Assembly: GCF_900218015.1 (NCBI RefSeq)
Contig: NZ_UFQQ01000030.1
Location: 1-51,046, forward strand
From: Rhodopseudomonas pentothenatexigens
Lineage (GTDB): Bacteria; Pseudomonadota; Alphaproteobacteria; Rhizobiales; Xanthobacteraceae
Reading direction: 5' to 3'
Length of the DNA stretch: 51,046 nucleotides
The notes under the pieces: generated by a model
The model's database searches: none
Told to the model about the DNA's origin: nothing
The model's input: only the letters and a program-made list of their open reading frames with translations
Shown here: in pieces, positions 32,161-40,554 of the stretch
Position numbering within the stretch: the stretch's first letter is position 1
Layout of the letters: each line of letters begins with the position of its first letter
Program-made: the position numbers and the translations under genes

Positions 32161-33051
32161 ATGAGCTCGCCGAGCCTGGAAGACCGCGCGCTCGCCGCCT
32201 ATCTCGGCTTCGCGATCGGCGATGCGCTCGGCGCCACCGTCGAGTTCATGACCAGATCCGAAATCGCGGCGCGCTACGGCGTGCACAAGGACATCACCGG
32301 CGGCGGCTGGCTGCGGCTGAAGCCGGGGCAGGTGACCGACGACACCGAGATGGCGCTGGCGCTCGGCCGCTCGCTGATCCGCTGCGCCGGCCTGGAGCTT
32401 GCCGACCTCTGCGATGAATTTGCCGCATGGCTCAAGACCGGGCCGGTCGATGTCGGCAGCACCTGCCGGCGCGGCATCCGCCGCTACATCACGACGGGCG
32501 AGATGCAGGGGCCATATTTCGACGGCGACGCCGGCAACGGCGCGGCGATGCGCATCCTGCCGTTGGCGCTGGCGACGGTCGGCCGGCCGCAGCAGGCCGA
32601 GGCGTGGACCATCGCCCAGGCCCGCGTCACCCACCATCATCCGCTGTCGGATGCCGCAGCGCTCACCCTGGTGAAGATGTTGCACGCGCTGCTGGCCGGC
32701 GAGGGACAAATCCGTGCCCGCGCCATCGCCGACGACCTGGTTCAGGCACATCGCTGTTTCGGCTTTGCGCCGTATCGCGGCCCCGCCACCGCCTATGTGG
32801 TGGATACGCTTCGCACCGTGCTGCACTATTACTTCGCGACCGGTGATTTCGCCGATTGCGTCATCGCCACCGTCAATCAGGGCGACGACGCGGACACCAC
32901 CGGCGCGCTGGCGGCGATGCTCGCCGGCGCCACCTACGGACTTGCTGCAATTCCGAAACGCTGGCTCGACCGGCTCGATCGCGAGGTGGTCACAGCGATC
33001 CGCGATCAGGTGCCGAAGCTGCTGGCCTTGGCGGCCGGGCCGGACAATTAG
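32161..33051 (+). CDS. draG: ADP-ribosyl-dinitrogenase-reductase glycohydrolase
   Basis: A 296-aa DraG that removes ADP-ribose from the nitrogenase Fe protein and reactivates it. Metal-site motifs of the ARH family are GDALGATVEF (20-29), TDDTEMALALG (59-69, metal-binding Asp residues) and QGDDADTTGALAAMLAG near residue 240. Length matches characterised DraG (about 294 aa). It forms a two-gene operon with draT, the standard arrangement in diazotrophic phototrophs. The upstream in-frame extension inside draT is not used. Confidence 0.92.
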   Translation: MSSPSLEDRALAAYLGFAIGDALGATVEFMTRSEIAARYGVHKDITGGGWLRLKPGQVTDDTEMALALGRSLIRCAGLELADLCDEFAAWLKTGPVDVGSTCRRGIRRYITTGEMQGPYFDGDAGNGAAMRILPLALATVGRPQQAEAWTIAQARVTHHHPLSDAAALTLVKMLHALLAGEGQIRARAIADDLVQAHRCFGFAPYRGPATAYVVDTLRTVLHYYFATGDFADCVIATVNQGDDADTTGALAAMLAGATYGLAAIPKRWLDRLDREVVTAIRDQVPKLLALAAGPDN

Positions 33052-33067
33052 CGTGCGGCCGCCGTTC

Positions 33068-35005
33068 TCATCGTTTGACGCCGGTCGCGCTCAACTCGTC
33101 CGACATCATGCCGATCAGCGTGGTGACGGCATCGGTCGCATTCTCCCCTCCGGCTACGGCGGGGCTCGGGACGGCCGAGCGATCGGACGTCGCAGGCCGG
33201 ATCGGCGGGACACCGGGGCGAGCGGGCTGCGGAGGGGCGGTGCTCGTCGTCTGCGAGGCGGCCGGCTGCGGCATGGGCGCCTTGCCCGAGGGGGCAGCAA
33301 CTGACGGACCGACGTCGCCGCGGCGGGACGCTGGAGCCGGGAGCTCGCCGCTCGGCGCGGCTTCGGCACGCCTGGCACCGGAGCGCAGTGACGGGGCGGA
33401 CAGCTCCGTCGGGGGGATCTGATCGGGCTTGATCGGCGTCGGTCGCTGCGGCGGGGCCCGTTCCTGCGAGGTTCGTTCTGGGGCGGCGGTCGCTCCCGCC
33501 GTCCGACGGCCGGCGACTTGGTCCCACCGTCCTTGGCGCGCCGGTCCGGGGCTGGCCGGGGGAGCGCCGGACGTGTTCGGCCCGGGACTGGTCGGCGACG
33601 GCGCCCGGCCGGCTGCGATGCGCACGCGCGTTGACGGCTGCAAGCTTCCGCCAATCAGGCCCGACAACGTGCCCGGAGACACTGCCCCGGCCTGAGACGG
33701 CTCGGTGCCGGCCCGCTCGAGCACCCGCTGCCTGGCCCGGCGGACATCGTCGCGCACCCGCGTGGCGTACACGCTCGGTGGGGAAAAGAAGATCTTGGCG
33801 ATCACCGGAACGATCTCGAGGAAGATCACCAGGAACCGCGTCATCCACGAGAACAGCGTGATCGTGCGGCCGTCCTTGGGATCGTTCTTCAATTCCTGGT
33901 AAGCGGCGATCCTCGTCAGAGGATCGGCTCGGTCGCTGCGCGCCTGCACGTAGCTGCGCTCCATCACCTCGCGGCGAAATTCCGCAACCCGCGCCGCCTT
34001 GTCGGCTTCCGCTTGCCGAAGTTCGTCTCGCGCAGCGTCCAGCTGCGCACGCAGCGCATCGCGCTTGGTCACCAGCGCAGCGCGGCTCTCCGCGTCGCGC
34101 TGCGCAGCAGCCGCAACCCGATCTGCCTCGGTCTTGCGCAGCGCCTCTTCACGACCTGCGATCTGGGCGAGTTCGGCCTGGCGCGACTGCAGGGTCGTCT
34201 CCAGCACGTCCTTCTGGCGCTTGGCGAACTCGAACCGCGGTCCTTGGCCGGTGCGGCCGGAATTCGACGCACTGAGCTTCTGGCCGAGCTCCTCGGCGTG
34301 CATCTCGGTGGCGTATTGCTGGATCGACGCCTCGATCTGCCGGATCTCGGCGCGGAGCACGGCTTCGCGGTCGGCGAGGGCCTTGGCCTTTTGTCCGATC
34401 TCCGCATCGGACAAGGCGTTGACGCCGTCCGATGCGGCGGTCTCCGCCAATGCGCCCAGCAGCGTCTGCTCGAGGGAGGCAAGCCTGGCCGAACGTTCTG
34501 CAATCTGCCGGTCGAGCTCTGCGCTGTAGCTGGTGAGTTCGTCGAACGCCGGACGGTTGGCGGCTATTCGGTCACGTTCGATCTTGGCGCTGATCGTGTC
34601 CGAGAAGATCGCCAGTTCGAGAAACAGCGCGATCACCCAGGCGAGCCCCAGCGAGATGGTCAGTCGCGTCGCGATTCGGACGAACCGGCCGGCGACGTGA
34701 CGCCATCCGCCGGCATGCGACAGGCCGTCGTCAGGATGGAAGGCGCCCTGGACGAACCAGTCGGATTGAAACAGCGCGCGATCGAACATGAAAACCGTCG
34801 CGGCGACCACGATCGAGATCGCAATCCGGGCGGCCAACTGATCGATCATGTATCCGGTGGCGACGTAGGCGATGCCGAACACCACGGTGAAGGAGAGGCA
34901 CAGCGAGAAACCGATATGCGTCGCCCACATCCGGTCAGTCGCGGGGCATTCCAACATCGTTGCACGGTCGACGCCTGCGACGAAGAACATCAAACGCTGG
35001 AACAT
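33068..35005 (-). CDS. DUF4407-family membrane protein with coiled coil
   Basis: A 645-aa protein. The N-terminal half has about four transmembrane helices (residues 30-55, 60-80, 115-140 and one near 375-395), with the DUF4407 opening MFQRLMFFVAGVDRATM. A long coiled coil runs at about 150-360 (ELDRQIAERSARLASLEQTL and Ala/Arg/Glu-rich repeats). A 230-residue Pro/Ala/Ser-rich disordered tail completes it. No function is established for the family. It is convergent with draG, with a 16-bp gap. Confidence 0.75.
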   Translation of the reverse strand: MFQRLMFFVAGVDRATMLECPATDRMWATHIGFSLCLSFTVVFGIAYVATGYMIDQLAARIAISIVVAATVFMFDRALFQSDWFVQGAFHPDDGLSHAGGWRHVAGRFVRIATRLTISLGLAWVIALFLELAIFSDTISAKIERDRIAANRPAFDELTSYSAELDRQIAERSARLASLEQTLLGALAETAASDGVNALSDAEIGQKAKALADREAVLRAEIRQIEASIQQYATEMHAEELGQKLSASNSGRTGQGPRFEFAKRQKDVLETTLQSRQAELAQIAGREEALRKTEADRVAAAAQRDAESRAALVTKRDALRAQLDAARDELRQAEADKAARVAEFRREVMERSYVQARSDRADPLTRIAAYQELKNDPKDGRTITLFSWMTRFLVIFLEIVPVIAKIFFSPPSVYATRVRDDVRRARQRVLERAGTEPSQAGAVSPGTLSGLIGGSLQPSTRVRIAAGRAPSPTSPGPNTSGAPPASPGPARQGRWDQVAGRRTAGATAAPERTSQERAPPQRPTPIKPDQIPPTELSAPSLRSGARRAEAAPSGELPAPASRRGDVGPSVAAPSGKAPMPQPAASQTTSTAPPQPARPGVPPIRPATSDRSAVPSPAVAGGENATDAVTTLIGMMSDELSATGVKR

Positions 35006-35379
35006 GGCCGTGCGTCGCTCCGATCGTCCCTCGGCGATGCCGCTCGTCGGCGCCGGAATGGGTCGAGGTCGTCGGCATCGAAGCGACTGCGGCCGCGCGC
35101 CGCAAGGTTTTGCTTAATCGACGGTTAATATCGAGGCGTGACGCGGCGAGATTGCGCGGCGATGGGACGGTTGGAGGTAATATAGCAAGGGTGCAATGTC
35201 GCGTAGTGGCCCGCGCAGGGAGGCCCGGCGGTTGGCAGGGCTTCCCTGGAGACCTTGTCGACATCCCCGCCGAGTGCGCGCGGATGTCGCGACTGATCGG
35301 AGTGATCGGCCGGAGCCGCGAACCGGCCGTCGATGCCTGCCGAGGCACGCGGGCTGCGCGTGACGATCACCTGGATCGA
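35006..35379. other. Intergenic region upstream of the DUF4407 gene
   Basis: About 370 bp; presumably holds the leftward promoter of the DUF4407 gene. Overlapping open frames have no recognisable product. Confidence 0.35.
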
Positions 35380-35499
35380 TTAGTGCTGTTCGATTTCGAG
35401 CAGCGCGACGAACTGATGAATGAAATCGAAGATGCCCCAGTACAGAGCGCCATGCGTGTCGATGTCGTCTGCGCGGAACGCCTGAGCGAATGAAGCCAT
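35380..35499 (-). CDS. Very small hydrophobic protein (39 aa)
   Basis: A minus-strand frame beginning MASFAQAFRADDIDTHG and ending in FIHQFVALLEIEQH before TAA. Aromatic and hydrophobic residues dominate the second half. A GGGTGG sequence sits a few bases before the ATG. It is below usual gene-calling cutoffs and has no recognised family, but its amino-acid composition is much more protein-like than the other frames here. Confidence 0.4.
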   Translation of the reverse strand: MASFAQAFRADDIDTHGALYWGIFDFIHQFVALLEIEQH

Positions 35500-35749
35500 G
35501 ACTGCCACCCGTTTGTTGTTTTTGAGCGCCGCCGACGCCGTTGTGCGCCGGTGCGGGTGGCAGCGTCGGCGAAACCGCTTAACAACTGGTTGGAAGCGCA
35601 GGGCTCGTACTTTGGAGCGTTAGCGGAGATTGAAGGTGAAAGAACCGATCGTCGGGACGGACTACTTCGATACCAAGAATGCGGTCACGCTCGCCGCCTG
35701 CCGGAGACCAGTGCTCACCGACGAACACCGCTGCCGCACAGCCGGATGT
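35500..35749. other. Intergenic region, nothing assigned
   Basis: About 250 bp between two leftward small genes. I see no gene, RNA or strong palindrome. Confidence 0.4.
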
Positions 35750-36085
35750 TCAGTCATCGACGCGCGTCAGGGTCACCTTCAGCGACAGGCTGGGCGTTTC
35801 GTGCGCGTAGCCCTCGATCGCGACGTAGCCATCCTTCGCGACACCGTCGAACGTTACCTCGAACGGCTCGACCCCGAACACGGACAGCCGGGAATGATCC
35901 GACGAATGCCGGACACCGCGCAATTGGCCGGCGACGGCAACGCCGGTCTGCGAATACGTGCCGAGGTACAGGAAGGTCGAGTCGCCACCCTGGATCTTGC
36001 CGTCCTGCAGAAACACCACGCCGTGCGACTTCTTGCGCGCGGTCTCGAATGCGGCCTTGTAGAAACCTCGAAGACTGTCGGTCAT
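35750..36085 (-). CDS. GrlR-like small protein
   Basis: A 111-aa beta-rich protein (MTDSLRGFYKAAFETARKK, then GVVFLQDGKIQGGDSTFLYL). It resembles GrlR-type proteins, an eight-stranded barrel with the GGD-type surface loop typical of that family. In enteropathogens GrlR controls type III secretion, but in non-pathogenic alphaproteobacteria its homologues have no known role. It is divergent from the amide operon leader. The family call is moderate. Confidence 0.55.
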   Translation of the reverse strand: MTDSLRGFYKAAFETARKKSHGVVFLQDGKIQGGDSTFLYLGTYSQTGVAVAGQLRGVRHSSDHSRLSVFGVEPFEVTFDGVAKDGYVAIEGYAHETPSLSLKVTLTRVDD

Positions 36086-36300
36086 ATCCGCCCCTGCGAT
36101 GGTCGCAGGTGCTCTACCACTCCCGGTTTAAATCGAGAAGCGGCGGTTGCATTCGGAGTCGAGAATGTTGCGGAAGCTCAGGCGCGGCGAGCGGGGTATC
36201 AGGTTCTGATCGCACGCGAAGTAATCCGAAAGCGGTCGATCGCGCTGCATCAATTTGCTGCACGGAGGCGGGAAAAGCGGCAGGATTCGCATCAACAATG

Positions 36301-36360
36301 CGCTTGACTTGAAGTAGGAACTCGACGACCGTAATCGTCAAGCGTTGGGCAACTAAGCCC
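36301..36360 (+). promoter_or_regulatory. Candidate ANTAR-target hairpins in the amiC leader
   Basis: Two short stem-loops with six-base loops: GACGA-CCGTAA-TCGTC (36324-36339) and GGGC-AACTAA-GCCC (36347-36360). An outer 8-bp repeat CGCTTGAC/GTCAAGCG (36301-36308, 36337-36344) encloses the first. ANTAR proteins bind paired hexaloop hairpins upstream of a terminator. The second loop begins with A as expected, but the G usually found at loop position 4 is a U, so the fit is incomplete. Confidence 0.45.
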
Positions 36361-36430
36361 TGAGACGCAAAGAGTTCTGAACCATTTCCGACACCGCGCT
36401 GATCGATGCGCGTTTGGTTGGTGGCGAAAG

Positions 36431-36464
36431 CGCCCTCGGCTCGACAGCCGGTGGGCGTTTTTTT
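36431..36464 (+). terminator. Intrinsic terminator in the leader of amiC (attenuator)
   Basis: The stem CGCCC/GGGCG plus inner CGGCT/AGCCG with loop CGAC is followed by seven T residues (36458-36464). It ends 16 bp before the amiC ATG. No plus-strand gene ends upstream (the neighbour is divergent), so its only purpose here can be attenuation. The operon encodes AmiR, an ANTAR antiterminator, which fits. Confidence 0.8.
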
Positions 36465-36480
36465 GTTTTTGGACACGGGC

Positions 36481-37638
36481 ATGACGAAGCGGCTGCGCAT
36501 CGGTGTGATGTTCTCCACGACCGGCTCCTACGGGGCGGTCGGGCGCACCATGCTCAACGGCGTGTTGCTCGGGCTCGGCGAGGTGGCCGCCGGCGGAAAC
36601 GGGCCGGAGATCGAGCCGGTCATCGTCAATCCTGGCGGCGACCTGTCGCAGTATCGCGATCTGGCCCACGATCTGCTGGCGTCGGGCGTTCGGCAGGTGA
36701 TCGGCTGCTACACGTCGTCGAGCCGCAAGGAGGTGATCCCGTGCTTCGAGAAGCACGATGGCCTGTTGTGGTACCCGTCGCATTATGAGGGCTTCGAGAG
36801 CTCCGACAATGTGGTCTACACCGGCGCGTCGCCGAACCAGCACGTGTTGCCGCTGGTCGATTATCTCGCCGCCAAGCACGGCAAGCGCGCATTCTGCGTC
36901 GGCTCGAACTACATCTGGGCGTGGGAGAACAACCGGATCTTCCGTGAAGCGCTGATCGCGCGCGGTGGCACCGTGCTGGCCGAGCGCTATCTTGCGGTCG
37001 GCGACACCGACGTCGATCGCGCCGTCGCGGCGATCCTGGAGCAGCGCCCGGATTTCGTCTTCAACAATCTGATCGGCACCAGTGCCTATGCGTTCTTCCG
37101 CGCGTTTCGTGCTGCCTGCCGGGCCCGCGGCATTGACCAGGCCGCCGAGATCCCGGTGGCGAGCTGCACGCTGGCGGAGCCGGAGCTGGCCGAAATCGGC
37201 GCCGAAGCTGTCGACGGCCATCTGTCGTCGAGCGTGTACTTCGCCTCGCTGACCGGGGCGGCCAACGACGCTTTCACCCATGCCTACGCGACGAAATTTC
37301 CGGATGCGCCGCCGACCTCGGCCGATGCCGAGGCCTGCTATATCGCGGTCAAGCTGCTCGCCGCCGCTCTGCACCAGGCCGGCACCGACGAGGCTGGCGC
37401 GGTGCGCGCGGCGGTCGCCGATCAGCGCCTGGTCGCGCCGCAAGGCGAGGTGCGGATCGATCCGCAGACGTATCACGCCTGGCTGACGCCGCGGATCGGG
37501 CGGTCGACCGCGTCCGGCCAGTTCGAAGTGCTGCTCGAAGCTCCCGAGCCGATCGCACCCGATCCGTATCTGGTGCAAACCTCGCCGCGGTTCGCCGCCG
37601 CCATGCGTTCCCCATTGTTGAGGCTGGTGAAGTCATGA
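36481..37638 (+). CDS. amiC: AmiC-like amide-sensing periplasmic-binding-fold protein
   Basis: A 385-aa protein starting MTKRLRIGVMFSTTGSYGAV, with no signal peptide, so it is cytoplasmic. It is a type I periplasmic-binding fold related to AmiC and UrtA. In Pseudomonas aeruginosa AmiC holds AmiR silent until an amide binds. Family segments seen include IGCYTSSSRKEVIPCFEKHD and LWYPSHYEGFESSDNVVYTG. It overlaps amiR by 4 bp. The ATG at 36481 follows the terminator; the frame extends upstream without a start of its own. Confidence 0.85.
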   Translation: MTKRLRIGVMFSTTGSYGAVGRTMLNGVLLGLGEVAAGGNGPEIEPVIVNPGGDLSQYRDLAHDLLASGVRQVIGCYTSSSRKEVIPCFEKHDGLLWYPSHYEGFESSDNVVYTGASPNQHVLPLVDYLAAKHGKRAFCVGSNYIWAWENNRIFREALIARGGTVLAERYLAVGDTDVDRAVAAILEQRPDFVFNNLIGTSAYAFFRAFRAACRARGIDQAAEIPVASCTLAEPELAEIGAEAVDGHLSSSVYFASLTGAANDAFTHAYATKFPDAPPTSADAEACYIAVKLLAAALHQAGTDEAGAVRAAVADQRLVAPQGEVRIDPQTYHAWLTPRIGRSTASGQFEVLLEAPEPIAPDPYLVQTSPRFAAAMRSPLLRLVKS

Positions 37639-38300
37639 CCTTTCGACCGGTTCAGAACTTCAAGGGCGGCCGTGCGCTCGTGGTGATGGAGCGCACGGGC
37701 AGGGAAGGCGCGCTGGAGCCGACGCTGGCCAAGCTCGGCGTCGGCTGCGAGGCACTGCCGATCGTCGACGGCCGGGCTCAGATCGACCTCGCATCGCTGC
37801 AGCCGGATCGCGACATCCTGTTTGTCGACGGCGATCTCGACGGCGTGCTGGCGATCGAGCTCAATCCGCTGTCGCACCTGCCGCCGGTGCCGGTGATCGG
37901 GCTGGTCGGCGTCGAAGCGCCGAGCCGGCTGAAGGCGCTGGTCAATCTCGGCGCCACCGCGTTCCTGCGCAAGCCGGTGCACGGCGGCGCCGTGTACTCG
38001 GCGCTGTTCATGGGCATCAACCAGTTTCTCCTGCGTGGCGGGATGCAGGAGCGCCTGCAGACGCTCGAGGAGCGCCGCCGCGGCCGTCGTGCCGTGCTGC
38101 GCGCCGTGGTCCAGCGGATGCAGGACAGCGGCCTCGACGAGGACGGCGCTTACGACCAGATCCGCCGGGAGAGCATGCGCGTGAGGCAGAGCCTGGAGAG
38201 CTATTGCGAGGATCTGCTGAGCCGACGGGCGAGGCCGCCCGATCCCTCTGGCCACACCGGCATCCCGCCGCTGCACCGTGGCGACAAACGAGCGATGTAG
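37635..38300 (+). CDS. amiR: AmiR-like ANTAR-domain RNA-binding antiterminator
   Basis: A 221-aa protein: pseudo-receiver domain (about 10-125, with FVDGDLDGVL and ATAFLRKPV in place of a true phosphorylation site) and a helical ANTAR domain (about 130-205, ending YDQIRRESMRVRQSLESYCE). When freed from AmiC by an amide ligand it should bind nascent mRNA and prevent termination at 36431-36464. Its gene overlaps amiC (ATGA), the conserved amiCR arrangement. Confidence 0.85.
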   Translation: MTFRPVQNFKGGRALVVMERTGREGALEPTLAKLGVGCEALPIVDGRAQIDLASLQPDRDILFVDGDLDGVLAIELNPLSHLPPVPVIGLVGVEAPSRLKALVNLGATAFLRKPVHGGAVYSALFMGINQFLLRGGMQERLQTLEERRRGRRAVLRAVVQRMQDSGLDEDGAYDQIRRESMRVRQSLESYCEDLLSRRARPPDPSGHTGIPPLHRGDKRAM

Positions 38301-38311
38301 GAGACAGCAAC

Positions 38312-39550
38312 ATGACCAGAACTGGGTTACGGGGACTGCATGCCGCAGTCCTCGCGGGGACGCTCGTCCTCGCGTCAGGCGCGGCGCTGGCCGCGGAGAA
38401 GCCGATCAAGCTCGGCGTGCTGGAGGATCAGTCGGGCGATTTCGCGGTGGCGACGATCGGCAAGGTCCACGCCATCCAGCTCGCCGCCGACGAGATCAAC
38501 AAGGCCGGCGGCATCATGGGCCGGCCGCTCGAACTGGTGGTGTACGACACCCAGTCCGACAACACCCGCTACCAGGAGTTCATGCGCCGGGTGCTGCAAC
38601 GGGACAAGGCCGACGCGGTGTTCGCCGGCTTCTCCTCGGCCTCACGCGAGGCGTATCGGCCGATCGTCGATCAGCTCAACGGTCTGGCTTTCTACAACAA
38701 TCAGTACGAAGGCGGCGTCTGCGACGGCCACATGATCGTCACCGGCGCGGTGCCCGAGCAGCAGTTCTCCACGCTGATCCCGTGGATGATGGAGAAATAC
38801 GGCAAGAAGGTCTACACGCTGGCCGCCGACTACAATTTCGGCCAGATCTCGGCCGAGTGGGTGCGCAACATCGTCAAGCAGCACGGCGGCGAGATGGCCG
38901 GCGAGGAGTTCATCCCGCTCGGCGTGTCGCAGTTCTCGCAGAGCATCCAGAACATCCAGAAGGCCAAGCCGGACTTCATCGTGACGCTGCTGGTCGGCAC
39001 TGCGCAGGCTTCGTATTACGAACAGGCCGCCTCCGCCAACGTCAACCTGCCGATGGCGTCCTCGGTCAATGTCGGCCAGGGCTACGAGCACAAGCGCTTC
39101 AAGCCGCCGAGCCTGAAGGACATGTACGTCACCACCAACTACATCGAGGAAATCGACTCGCCGCAGAGCAAGGCGTTCCTGGCCAAATTCAAGGCCAAGT
39201 TCCCCAACGAGCCGTACGTCAATCAGGAGGCCGAGAACTCCTACCTCGCGGTGTATCTCTACAAGCAGATGGTGGAGCGGGCGAAGTCGACCAATCGCGA
39301 CGACATCCGCAAGGTGATCGCGCAGGGCGACGTCTGCATGGACGCGCCGGAAGGCAAGGTCTGCATCGATCCGAAGAGCCAGCACATGTCGCACACCATC
39401 TACCTGGCGCACGTCAATGCCGACCACTCGATCGACTTCCCGAAAGTCTGGCCGGATATCAAGCCGTATTGGCTGGGTGAGGCCGGCTGCGACCTGACCA
39501 AGAAGGATCCGATGGCGCAATACACGCCGTCGAACCCGCCGCCCAAGTAA
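38312..39550 (+). CDS. Urea/short-chain amide ABC transporter substrate-binding protein
   Basis: A 412-aa periplasmic protein (UrtA/FmdD family) with a Sec signal peptide (MTRTGLRGLHAAVLAGTLVL, cleaved after GAALA) and the family opening EKPIKLGVLEDQSGDFA. The ATG at 38312 has a TAGGAGAC SD. It delivers the substrate to the permeases encoded next. The nearby amidase and AmiCR suggest amides such as formamide or acetamide rather than urea. Two Cys residues near the C-terminus (CMDAPEGKVC) may form a disulfide. Confidence 0.85.
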   Translation: MTRTGLRGLHAAVLAGTLVLASGAALAAEKPIKLGVLEDQSGDFAVATIGKVHAIQLAADEINKAGGIMGRPLELVVYDTQSDNTRYQEFMRRVLQRDKADAVFAGFSSASREAYRPIVDQLNGLAFYNNQYEGGVCDGHMIVTGAVPEQQFSTLIPWMMEKYGKKVYTLAADYNFGQISAEWVRNIVKQHGGEMAGEEFIPLGVSQFSQSIQNIQKAKPDFIVTLLVGTAQASYYEQAASANVNLPMASSVNVGQGYEHKRFKPPSLKDMYVTTNYIEEIDSPQSKAFLAKFKAKFPNEPYVNQEAENSYLAVYLYKQMVERAKSTNRDDIRKVIAQGDVCMDAPEGKVCIDPKSQHMSHTIYLAHVNADHSIDFPKVWPDIKPYWLGEAGCDLTKKDPMAQYTPSNPPPK

Positions 39551-39558
39551 GTGCGGCG

Positions 39559-39594
39559 GACCGCTCCGGCGCACCCTGACGCGCCGGAGCGGTC
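39559..39594 (+). repeat. Intercistronic hairpin after the binding-protein gene
   Basis: A perfect 14-bp inverted repeat (GACCGCTCCGGCGC and its complement, 8-base loop) starts 9 bp after the binding-protein stop. There is no T-run. Such structures usually protect the upstream mRNA and raise binding-protein expression relative to the permeases. Confidence 0.7.
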
Positions 39595-39670
39595 GCTCTC
39601 TCCCGTCAACGGTTCTTCATCGGGCTGCCGCCCGTGCCGCGGCCCTCCACGCCACCTTGCTGGACGTCAG

Positions 39671-40543
39671 ATGGACATCGCCACCTTCGCCTTCGCGGCG
39701 CTGTATCAATTCGCCGACGCCTTCGCCTTCCTGGTGCTGTCGGCCTGCGGGCTCGCCGTGATCTTCGGCATGATGGGCGTCATCAATCTCGCCCACGGCG
39801 AGTTCATCATGTGCGGCGCCTATGTCACCGCCACCGCCGTGCACGCCGGGCTGCCGCTGCCGCTCGCCATCCTGACCGGAGCGGTGGTCTCAGCGGTGGT
39901 CGGCATGCTGGTCGAGTTCGTCGTGGTGCGGCATCTCTATGAGCGACCGCTCGACACCATCGTCGCCACCTGGGGGCTCAGCCTGATCTCGACCCAAGGC
40001 ACGCTGATCGTGATCGGCTCGACCATGGCCGGTGTCGGCACGCCGTTCGGCAGCTTTCAGGTCGGCGCCTATTCGTATTCGATCTATCGGATCGTGCTGT
40101 TCCTGGCCGCGCTCGGTGTGCTCGGCGGGCTGTACGCGCTTTTCAACTGGACGTCGTTCGGCGTCAAAGCACGCGCCACCATCCAGGTGCCGCATATGGC
40201 CGATGCGCTCGGCGTCGACACCCGCTGGATCTACAGCCTGACCTTCGCCTGCGGCGCCGGGCTCGCCGGCCTCGCCGGCGGGCTGTACGCGCCGACCATG
40301 ACGCTGGTGCCGACGATGGGCGCGACGTTCCTGATGGAAGCGTTCGTCACCGTGGTGATCGGCGGCGCCGACGTCTTCCTCGGCACCGCGCCGGCGGCTG
40401 CCGTGCTCGCGGTGGTGAAGTCGGCGATGACCTCCTGGCAAGGGCAGTTGTTCGGCCAGATCGGCCTGCTGGTCGCGGTGATCATCGTGGTTCGGGTGCT
40501 GCCGAAAGGCATCTCCGGCTTCCTGCTGCGCGAACGGACCTGA
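39671..40543 (+). CDS. Branched-chain/urea-type ABC permease 1 (UrtB-like)
   Basis: A 290-aa integral membrane protein of the LivH/UrtB family with about eight hydrophobic helices, starting MDIATFAFAALYQFADAF. Family motifs include GVINLAHGEFIMCGAYV (cytoplasmic EAA-like precursor region) and the GLAGLAGGLYAP loop. The ATG at 39671 is used rather than an upstream in-frame codon because the hydrophobic segment begins there. It pairs with the next gene. Confidence 0.85.
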   Translation: MDIATFAFAALYQFADAFAFLVLSACGLAVIFGMMGVINLAHGEFIMCGAYVTATAVHAGLPLPLAILTGAVVSAVVGMLVEFVVVRHLYERPLDTIVATWGLSLISTQGTLIVIGSTMAGVGTPFGSFQVGAYSYSIYRIVLFLAALGVLGGLYALFNWTSFGVKARATIQVPHMADALGVDTRWIYSLTFACGAGLAGLAGGLYAPTMTLVPTMGATFLMEAFVTVVIGGADVFLGTAPAAAVLAVVKSAMTSWQGQLFGQIGLLVAVIIVVRVLPKGISGFLLRERT

Positions 40544-40554
40544 GGGAGGCGAGG

